A DNA stretch of 64,000 nt from Leptothoe kymatousa TAU-MAC 1615 (GTDB lineage Bacteria > Cyanobacteriota > Cyanobacteriia > Phormidesmidales > Phormidesmidaceae). This document shows, in pieces, positions 58,530-64,000 of the stretch. Where the stretch lies: positions 186,001-250,000 of the forward strand of contig NZ_JADOER010000011.1 of assembly GCF_018739865.1 (NCBI RefSeq), in the 5' to 3' direction. The notes under the pieces were generated by a model. The model saw only the letters and a program-made list of their open reading frames with translations. It was not told the origin of the DNA and searched no databases. The position numbers were made by a program, and so were the translations under genes. Positions within the stretch are counted from its first letter, which is position 1; every line of letters begins with the position of its first letter.

Positions 58530-59111
58530 ATGGACTTTTGTATTACCCCGTTCTCCCCAGCTTTAGCATCTATTTGGCAAGGACTACCGCTCGATAGCTT
58601 GGTGTCCACCCAGGGCATCATGGTGCTCCTATTGGTGGCCTATGCGGGGGCAATGTGGATGTTTCTCACCAGTGCACCCAAGGTCCACACGGTGATGGTG
58701 TCCGATTTAGACCTGGCCCAGAACTTTTATGAAGGGATGCTGGGGCTATCGGCCGCCGATGTCCCCCTCCACTATTACTACAACTACGAGCAAACCATGG
58801 GTGCCAGCATGGATCCCATGATGGGCATGGGCACTAGCCTATCGCGCCCCATGGAGCCTGGCATGGGCAATTCAGATGGTCTGTGGTATCAACTCAAAAA
58901 GAACACCCAGCTCCATGTCATTTCAGGGGCAAGTCGCGGGCACAAAGAGCGTCAACGCCACGTTTGCTTCGATCGCGACTGTCTAGAGCTGCTACTAATG
59001 CAAGTCCAGACCAACGGTGTACGCCACAAAATCCGTCGGGAACGGCCGTTAAATTTTCTAGTGAAAGACTATTCTGGCGAAGTTATTGAAATGGCTGAGG
59101 TCGCCGATTAA
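58530..59111 (+). CDS. Membrane-anchored VOC (glyoxalase-like) protein
   Basis: A 193-residue protein. Helix ~30-46 (IMVLLLVAYAGAMWMFL) is followed by a VOC-type domain starting KVHTVMVSDLDLAQNFYEGMLGL. An insertion at ~89-115 is strikingly methionine-rich (MDPMMGMGTSLSRPMEPGMG). The C-terminal end resembles the second betaalphabetabetabeta half (LNFLVKDYSGEVIEMAEV). The metal-ligand pattern cannot be confirmed by eye; the Met cluster might bind copper or simply be flexible. Co-directional with the following cupin gene (17 bp). Confidence 0.75.
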   Translation: MDFCITPFSPALASIWQGLPLDSLVSTQGIMVLLLVAYAGAMWMFLTSAPKVHTVMVSDLDLAQNFYEGMLGLSAADVPLHYYYNYEQTMGASMDPMMGMGTSLSRPMEPGMGNSDGLWYQLKKNTQLHVISGASRGHKERQRHVCFDRDCLELLLMQVQTNGVRHKIRRERPLNFLVKDYSGEVIEMAEVAD

Positions 59112-59128
59112 GCTATCCTGCCAATCAG

Positions 59129-59656
59129 ATGATTGAGCCTATTGGTCTTGTGCAAAATAGTCACAATCATTGGGTGAGCGTAGGTAAACATAAATCCATG
59201 GTGATCGATCTCTCTGAGGTGCCCATCACACAAGGCACTGGCTATCCTGCTGATTTTCGAGCCGCTGTAGCTGGGCGCTCCCGTCAGCGGGTGGGTAATG
59301 CGGCGGGGCTAACTAACTTTGGCGTTAATTTAACCACCTTGGCCCCGGGTGCTCAGTCAGCGTTACGCCACTGGCACCAAGGCCAGGATGAGTTTATCTA
59401 TGTGATCTCAGGCGAATTGATTTTAGTCACTGATGCTGGAGAAACATCGCTCACCCCTGGCATGATGGCGGGCTTTGCCGCTGGCGTGGCCAATGGCCAT
59501 CACTTAATCAATCGATCGACCCAGGATGCTGTGTATCTAGAGGTGGGCGATCGCACATGGGAGGAGCGGGTTGAATATCCCGATGACGATCTCCTCGCGC
59601 TTGCCAAACCCGAAGGGGGATATTATTTTGCCCATCGGAACGGGCAGCCTTACTGA
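59129..59656 (+). CDS. Cupin-domain protein
   Basis: A 175-residue cupin. The first conserved motif is LRHWHQGQDEFIYVISGELILV (two His, Glu/Asp ligands), and the second is GVANGHHLINRSTQDAVYLEVGDR, giving the usual metal site of a small beta-barrel. The start at 59129 is plausible, with internal Met24 an alternative. Its likely role is a metal-dependent sugar- or metabolite-related enzyme; substrate not known. It follows the VOC gene by 17 bp. Confidence 0.87.
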   Translation: MIEPIGLVQNSHNHWVSVGKHKSMVIDLSEVPITQGTGYPADFRAAVAGRSRQRVGNAAGLTNFGVNLTTLAPGAQSALRHWHQGQDEFIYVISGELILVTDAGETSLTPGMMAGFAAGVANGHHLINRSTQDAVYLEVGDRTWEERVEYPDDDLLALAKPEGGYYFAHRNGQPY

Positions 59657-59693
59657 CGACGCGTGGACCAACGACTGAGGTTAATGCTGCACT

Positions 59694-60422
59694 ATGTCAC
59701 CGAAGAACCTTGGGCAAACCGTCGCCATGGCACGACTGCAAACCAGCCCTCGAAAAGCTATGGGTAATCAATTTGGCCAACGTGTACGCGGGGTCTATGG
59801 AGCCCTGATCTCTGCTGTCGTGCTGGCTAGCTGCCAAGCAGCCCCTGAAGCCAACGGCCCCGATAATTTAGACGCCAAGCTGCCGCCGTCACCACCGCCA
59901 AACGCCTACCTAGCCCAGCTCCCCCCGGAGACGACCAATCAACTAACAAAGTTGGCCATAGACATCGCCATCCCGACCTATCTTCCCCAAAACATGACCT
60001 TAGCCAACTATGGCGTGGGTCAGCCAGCGGCAGATCCTCTCTACTACTGGTTGGTGTACCGCGATGACCAAAATCGATGTTTTGCCATCGAGTACATGTC
60101 TGCCGGGATAAACGAGATGTCCCTGGAGAACCAAGAACCTCTGGAAACACCATTGTTTGGCGAAGGCTACAGCCTGTACCATGGCAAATTTCCCAACGGC
60201 GGCACTGGGGAACTGCCTGAAAGCGACCTATTTACCGATTGGCTAGAAGGCAACGAGGGCTTTTATCGCTTAGTCGGTGCAGGGCTGGTCAATAGCCAAG
60301 ACTATGGGCAAAAAGACTGCAACAATATCACCATCAAAGAAGCGATCTCAGTCACAGAATCGTTGAGCTATCTCCCCACTGACATTCGAACGCTAGATTT
60401 AACGCCGACTCCATCGGAGTAA
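59694..60422 (+). CDS. Probable lipoprotein of unknown function
   Basis: A 242-residue protein with a signal peptide ending in a lipobox (VVLASCQ, Cys near residue 47 or earlier if translation starts at the ATG at 59727). After a Pro-rich stretch it forms a soluble domain with FAIEYMSAGINEMSLENQEPL and a loop SVTESLSYLPTDIRTLDL. Expected to be tethered to the membrane after lipidation. Family not recognised. A terminator follows. Confidence 0.7.
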   Translation: MSPKNLGQTVAMARLQTSPRKAMGNQFGQRVRGVYGALISAVVLASCQAAPEANGPDNLDAKLPPSPPPNAYLAQLPPETTNQLTKLAIDIAIPTYLPQNMTLANYGVGQPAADPLYYWLVYRDDQNRCFAIEYMSAGINEMSLENQEPLETPLFGEGYSLYHGKFPNGGTGELPESDLFTDWLEGNEGFYRLVGAGLVNSQDYGQKDCNNITIKEAISVTESLSYLPTDIRTLDLTPTPSE

Positions 60423-60428
60423 CCACAC

Positions 60429-60456
60429 AAAAGGGACGCCCATTGGCGTCCCTTTT
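60429..60456. terminator. Bidirectional rho-independent terminator
   Basis: AAAAGGGACGCC (60429-60440) and GGCGTCCCTTTT (60445-60456) form a perfect 12-bp stem with a 4-nt loop, with A/T runs built into both arms. It closes the lipoprotein gene and the convergent membrane-protein gene. Confidence 0.92.
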
Positions 60457-60515
60457 GCCGATCTATTAAGCGTTAGACCTAGTCAGGGTTGGCTCAGCAG
60501 CCAAACGCTAGCCCT

Positions 60516-61028
60516 TTATACCTTTTCCGACGCAGAATCAGCCGCATCCTTCGGCTCAGCCGTAGTTTTTTCCGCCGCAGGCTGGGGAGTTTTAGCAACC
60601 GCTTTGGCTTTTTCGGGGTTTGCGGCAGCAGGCTTAGGCGCAGCAGCAGGTTTAGGCGCGGCAGCAGGCGCAGGGCGTTCCTTTTTTTCTAAACCCAACT
60701 GCTCACGGGCCTTATCCAAGAGAAAATTGGCACCATTTTGACTCACATCGAGCAAGGCTTTACCTGTGGCAGCAGCAGCTTCATTCCCATCATCTGCAAC
60801 TGATTGCTGCGTTTCCCACCATGTCCGAGCTTTTTGCCCCGTATTCAGGGAAAAGTCCCCAAACCAGGCGCCGAATACAAAAATAGAACAAATAGCTAAC
60901 CACAATAGCAACGCTACTTCTTTAATAATTTGTCCCGTTAAAACCAGAACGTTTTTATAAGCGTCTGCTGTTTTAGGGGAAAAAAGTAACTGAGACACCA
61001 CAGCAGCTTGAGACTTAACGCGATCCAT
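60516..61028 (-). CDS. Membrane protein with Ala/Lys/Pro-rich tail, unknown function
   Basis: A 170-residue protein. A membrane helix lies at ~36-55 (IIKEVALLLWLAICSIFVFG); the central region (~60-110) is helical, and the C-terminus (~117-165) is a low-complexity Ala/Pro/Lys sequence (APAAAPKPAAAPKPAAANP) resembling a tether. Similar proteins may exist widely in cyanobacteria but I cannot name the family. Confidence 0.7.
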   Translation of the reverse strand: MDRVKSQAAVVSQLLFSPKTADAYKNVLVLTGQIIKEVALLLWLAICSIFVFGAWFGDFSLNTGQKARTWWETQQSVADDGNEAAAATGKALLDVSQNGANFLLDKAREQLGLEKKERPAPAAAPKPAAAPKPAAANPEKAKAVAKTPQPAAEKTTAEPKDAADSASEKV

Positions 61029-61330
61029 GGTTTGACCTCATCTAAAATTTAATGCAACTATTTCATTCGATATTTCACGCTAGGGCAATGCTACCGAGGG
61101 ATAGCACCTGCCTACCGTAACTTTGAACGGAGTCTTAAGCTTTTGCCTAATACCCTCGTTTTGCCATTAGAACACCCGCATTGGCTATTGCCACTCTAAA
61201 TAGGAGCCGCTCCGTCAAATATGCGAGGCAATACCGCAACTTGTCGGAGAAGACACACTAGAGCTACCCAGCAAGGCTTTTTATTCCAACGGATTTTATT
61301 TATTAAACGTCTTAGAGTATACCCAACGAC
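61029..61330. other. Gene-free region
   Basis: About 300 bp between two minus-strand genes. It must include the promoter of the gene at 60516. No coding frame, repeat or strong hairpin was found. Confidence 0.4.
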
Positions 61331-62272
61331 TTAACCGCCCCACACTTTTTGCAATACATCCCCCGGCGCAATATCCGCTAACTTAGCTGTTGCAGATTTC
61401 ACCCCTAGAGCCCGCATCTCCCCATCAGCGGGGGGTAGAGCTTGACTCAAAGTAGTTTGCAGCACCAAGGTAAAGACCTGTAAAGCCACAGCAACCTGAC
61501 TGACATAACTGTCGGGACTAATAATCAAATCGGCCCCTGCTAAAACGGCGGCCACTTGTCCCAGGTTAGTGGCGGCAATGGTTTTAAGAGTAGGCTGGCG
61601 CCCCATTGCGGCCAATGCATCTTTACTATCTACTGTCTCTAGCAGAACAATCGGAAGCTGGGGCTGTTTACTTTGAAAATCCTCAATAATGGTTAACCAA
61701 CTTTCCAGGGGGTACCCATCGGCTTGATCATTCAGACCGGGGTAAAGAATCACATAACCACTCCCGGCTAACCCCATGCCCTGGCGCTGTTCATCGGCCC
61801 AGGCCAGATCGCCCTCTGGGACGTTTAGCTGCATGGGGGCAACCGGTGAAGACTTGGCCAACCCCTGTAACAGTGCTTGATATTGCCCAACTGGATATTG
61901 GGTGTCGGCGGTGACGGTTGTGGTGTAGAGCCAGGGAATTTTAGTACTGCTATAGCCAATGCGGGTGGGAATACCACTCAGCCACAGTAAAACGCCTTCT
62001 TCCCAGCGATCGCTAGCACATAGGGCAAGTTCAAATTCGCGATCGCGAAGAATACCTAATAAATTAGCCCAGTCTGCTGGACTATTTTGTCCCCGATAAT
62101 CAAACGGAATCACCTCACTGACGGCCTTAGAGACCCGATAAGCCGACTTGGAGCCAGGTTCGACAACTACCGAAATTTCAGAGTTGGGGTAGTTTTGCTT
62201 AATCGTTGTTAAAGTTGGGAAAAACTGAAGCTGCTCGCTGATTCCACCAGGGACTAACGCCAGGACGTGCAT
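61331..62272 (-). CDS. Family 9 glycosyltransferase (heptosyltransferase-like)
   Basis: A 313-residue GT-B enzyme. N-terminal LALVPGGISEQLQFFPTLTTIKQNYPNSEISVVVEPG and the donor-side VILYPGLNDQADGYPLESWLTIIEDF and LAGADLIISPDSYVSQVAVAL match GT9, the ADP-heptose:LPS heptosyltransferase family, though the true sugar in cyanobacteria may differ. It runs divergently from ispD. Family-typical catalytic Asp near the N-terminus is not obvious. Confidence 0.82.
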   Translation of the reverse strand: MHVLALVPGGISEQLQFFPTLTTIKQNYPNSEISVVVEPGSKSAYRVSKAVSEVIPFDYRGQNSPADWANLLGILRDREFELALCASDRWEEGVLLWLSGIPTRIGYSSTKIPWLYTTTVTADTQYPVGQYQALLQGLAKSSPVAPMQLNVPEGDLAWADEQRQGMGLAGSGYVILYPGLNDQADGYPLESWLTIIEDFQSKQPQLPIVLLETVDSKDALAAMGRQPTLKTIAATNLGQVAAVLAGADLIISPDSYVSQVAVALQVFTLVLQTTLSQALPPADGEMRALGVKSATAKLADIAPGDVLQKVWGG

Positions 62273-62522
62273 GGGCTCTGGATAATACTTCGCTACTCAT
62301 TCTAGAGGAAGCTGGCAGCGCTAACGCTGTAGAAAAACGACTAAACACTGAAAATATAAAAATTGATTGCCCTAAATTCCTAGATAGCGCCTGTGCTAAG
62401 GGTGATCTGTACATCAGCACCGACATTTTTTGAGACCATAGAAAATATCAATATTTGGTGAAATACTTGGCACGAGAAAGCCCTCACCACCAGCGATTGA
62501 CGTATTTTCTTTTGAACACACC

Positions 62523-63203
62523 ATGCATCTACTCATACCAGCAGCAGGCGTTGGCAAGCGGATGGGCGCCGATGGCAATAAACTGCTCCTGACCTTGCTA
62601 GATTTACCGATCCTTGGATGGACGTTGAAAGCCGCAGTGGATGCTAGCTCTATCGAATGGATCGGCATTATTTGCCAGGCCATTGATGAGCCCGTATTTC
62701 AAGACATCGTGGCCCAACTCAACATTCAAAAACCCATTGTGTTTGTCCGTGGTGGCGATACGCGCCAAGCATCTGTGTGCAATGGCTTAGCCGCCCTCCC
62801 GGCCCATGCCAAACACGTTTTAATTCACGATGGAGCCCGCTGCCTAGCCACCCCCAGCCTGTTCGATCGCTGCTCAAACGCATTCGCAACGTGCCAGGGC
62901 TTTATTGCCGCCATCCCGGTCAAGGACACCATCAAACAGGTGGACAACCAGGGCATTATCGCAGCCACCCCCGACCGGGATGAGCTGTGGGCAGCCCAGA
63001 CCCCCCAAGGGTTTGATGTGGAATTGCTAAAAGATGCGCATCAAAAAGGAAAAACCCAGGATTGGTCAGTCACCGATGATGCCGCGTTATTTGAAAAATG
63101 CAAACTACCTGTCCACATTGTGGAAGGCGAAGAAACTAATTTGAAGGTAACCACACCCGTGGACCTAGCGATCGCAGAATTTATCCTACGAAAGCGATTT
63201 TAA
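62523..63203 (+). CDS. ispD: 2-C-methyl-D-erythritol 4-phosphate cytidylyltransferase
   Basis: A 226-residue enzyme of the MEP pathway; it joins MEP with CTP. The nucleotide-binding start is IPAAGVGKRMGADGNKLLL, with conserved HDGARCLATPSLF, PVKDTIKQV and AAQTPQGFDVELL later. Length is normal. ispF, two steps later, is at 55109 on the other strand and not in an operon with it. Confidence 0.96.
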   Translation: MHLLIPAAGVGKRMGADGNKLLLTLLDLPILGWTLKAAVDASSIEWIGIICQAIDEPVFQDIVAQLNIQKPIVFVRGGDTRQASVCNGLAALPAHAKHVLIHDGARCLATPSLFDRCSNAFATCQGFIAAIPVKDTIKQVDNQGIIAATPDRDELWAAQTPQGFDVELLKDAHQKGKTQDWSVTDDAALFEKCKLPVHIVEGEETNLKVTTPVDLAIAEFILRKRF

Positions 63204-63213
63204 AATTCCAGCA

Positions 63214-63261
63214 AAAACCCCGGCCTTTGGGAAAGATATCAATTCCAAAAGCCGGGGTTTT
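63214..63261. terminator. Bidirectional rho-independent terminator between ispD and psb30
   Basis: AAAACCCCGGC (63214-63224) and GCCGGGGTTTT (63251-63261) form a perfect 11-bp stem with a 26-nt loop. It serves ispD on the plus strand and psb30 on the minus strand. Confidence 0.88.
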
Positions 63262-63267
63262 AATAAT

Positions 63268-63402
63268 TTAAAGGTCGCCGCCGCGTGCCACTAACAAAAA
63301 CACGATCACTGGACCCGAAATAACCACCATAGCCAATACAGCGAGCTGAGCGACTACGAGAAAATTAATACCGCCTAAACCCAAGATACCCAGAAGAGCC
63401 AT
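63268..63402 (-). CDS. psb30: Photosystem II protein Psb30/Ycf12
   Basis: A 44-residue single-helix protein, too short for routine gene calling. The sequence from the ATG at 63402 is MALLGILGLGGINFLVVAQL, then AVLAMVVISGPVIVFLLVARGG and ends DL. The core VAQLxxLAMxxxxGPxIxFLLxxRxG matches Psb30, a small subunit of photosystem II near the cytochrome b559 edge that supports stability under strong light. It ends at the shared terminator. Confidence 0.85.
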   Translation of the reverse strand: MALLGILGLGGINFLVVAQLAVLAMVVISGPVIVFLLVARGGDL

Positions 63403-63596
63403 TGAACCTCCGATGACCAGTTAACCGTACTTCTTGCGCCCAAGCGCATCGCCATTTTACCTGGTTCGAACCCATCAAGTTTAAGGAAGTTTACAAAATT
63501 CCAAGAAACTTGATCGCATCAGGCACTCACTTCTTCCCCATATCGGCTCCCACAGCCCCGTATCCTGGTAAAGCTATTACCCAAAGGAAAGCGGCC

Positions 63597-63968
63597 ATGG
63601 CCACCTGGCAATGCGTAAAAAACTGTGGTGCTTGCTGTAATCTCACCCCAGCCGATCGCCCTGAGCTCGAAACCTATCTCACCCCCGAGCAGCTTGAAAC
63701 CTACATGGGCATGGTGGGTGCCGATGGATGGTGCATCAACTACGACCACGAACAGCGTCTGTGCACTATTTATGAGAAACGCCCTAGCTTTTGCCGGGTG
63801 CAGCCGGAAACATTTATCAAAATGTTCGACATCACCGCAGACGAACTCAATGACTTCGCCATTGACTGCTGCCACGAACAAATTAGGGGTGTGTATGGAG
63901 CGAAAAGCGAGGAAATGGAGAGATTTAGCAGCGCAGTCGGGATAGGAGATGAAGGCAGCGGCAATTAA
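63597..63968 (+). CDS. YkgJ family cysteine-cluster protein
   Basis: About 123 residues from the ATG at 63597. The Met at 63510 would add a stretch lacking family similarity. The start CVKNCGACCNLTPADRPEL and the later WCINYDHEQRLCTIYEKRPSFCRV form the Cys-rich zinc/iron-sulfur-like cluster of the YkgJ/UPF0153 family, with further CC at the end (AIDCCHEQIRGVYG). The biochemical role of the family is unclear. Confidence 0.87.
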   Translation: MATWQCVKNCGACCNLTPADRPELETYLTPEQLETYMGMVGADGWCINYDHEQRLCTIYEKRPSFCRVQPETFIKMFDITADELNDFAIDCCHEQIRGVYGAKSEEMERFSSAVGIGDEGSGN

Positions 63969-64000
63969 GGGGGACGATTATTTCCCCCCACCTGCCAAAA

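Noticed and set aside
60489..60692. 67-codon Arg/Phe-rich plus-strand frame
   Set aside because: Antisense to the Ala/Pro/Lys-rich tail of the minus-strand membrane protein.
63460..63478. GGTTCGAACCC, looking like a tRNA T-arm
   Set aside because: No acceptor, D or anticodon stems can be built around it on either strand.

Overview
The window is chromosomal DNA of a phycobilisome-containing cyanobacterium. The evidence is a complete allophycocyanin core locus (apcE, apcA, apcB, apcC), a cyanobacterial-type ATP synthase operon with a duplicated b subunit (b and b'), the RpaB response regulator, a high-light-inducible protein, the photosystem II subunit Psb30/Ycf12, a homogentisate phytyltransferase-like protein and many copies of the HIP1 octamer GCGATCGC. 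Base composition is moderate, near 50% GC. A Leptolyngbya-like filamentous lineage is plausible but cannot be shown from this sequence alone.

Layout. 1-680: no firm gene. 680-6050: a peptidoglycan-binding/HEAT-repeat membrane protein, a family-4 glycosyltransferase, a small unknown protein, and a compact YbjQ-YbjQ-M48 protease cluster. 6096-10281: a DUF4058 gene remnant, an atypical kinase, a CbbY-like HAD phosphatase, a 2-hydroxyacid dehydrogenase and the prenyltransferase, mostly on the minus strand. 10451-15614: a minus-strand lipid cluster plsX-fabH-fabD-plsC, followed by a DUF2288 protein and an AI-2E-type permease. 16163-22007: rpaB and, divergently, radA with a MscS channel carrying a cyclic-nucleotide domain, then small conserved proteins. 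22155-28258: the ATP synthase operon (minus), closed by a strong terminator. 28478-38000: a methyltransferase, the phycobilisome core genes, a PDZ-less trypsin-like protease, Hli and a cyAbrB regulator. 38067-46618: a giant acidic protein with a C-terminal Hsp70/actin-like fold, a Crp/Fnr regulator, a DUF2232 membrane protein and a CobT-like protein. 46668-50307: mostly unknown small proteins, orphan terminators and tRNA-Cys(GCA). 50457-63968: fructosamine kinase family, M16 peptidase, GH24 lysozyme, ABC sugar permease, BON protein, ispF, trmD, a TPR protein and sigma-like protein in one operon, membrane-anchored VOC protein, cupin, lipoprotein, GT9, ispD, psb30 and a YkgJ-type cysteine-cluster protein.

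How it works together. Most of the window is housekeeping: light harvesting (apc), photophosphorylation (atp), photosystem II (psb30), light-stress control (rpaB, hli), fatty acid and phosphatidate synthesis, and the isoprenoid MEP pathway (ispD, ispF). There is no intact insertion sequence, prophage or CRISPR array. The most unusual items are the ~1769-residue acidic Hsp70-like protein whose phosphate-2 aspartate motif appears lost, large RNA-hairpin candidates in the apcE-apcA and apcB-apcC spacers, the YbjQ-YbjQ-M48 cluster, a sigma-like/TPR/trmD operon, and a prenyltransferase with a degenerate second aspartate motif. Family calls rest on reading motifs and remembered family features; no database search was run.
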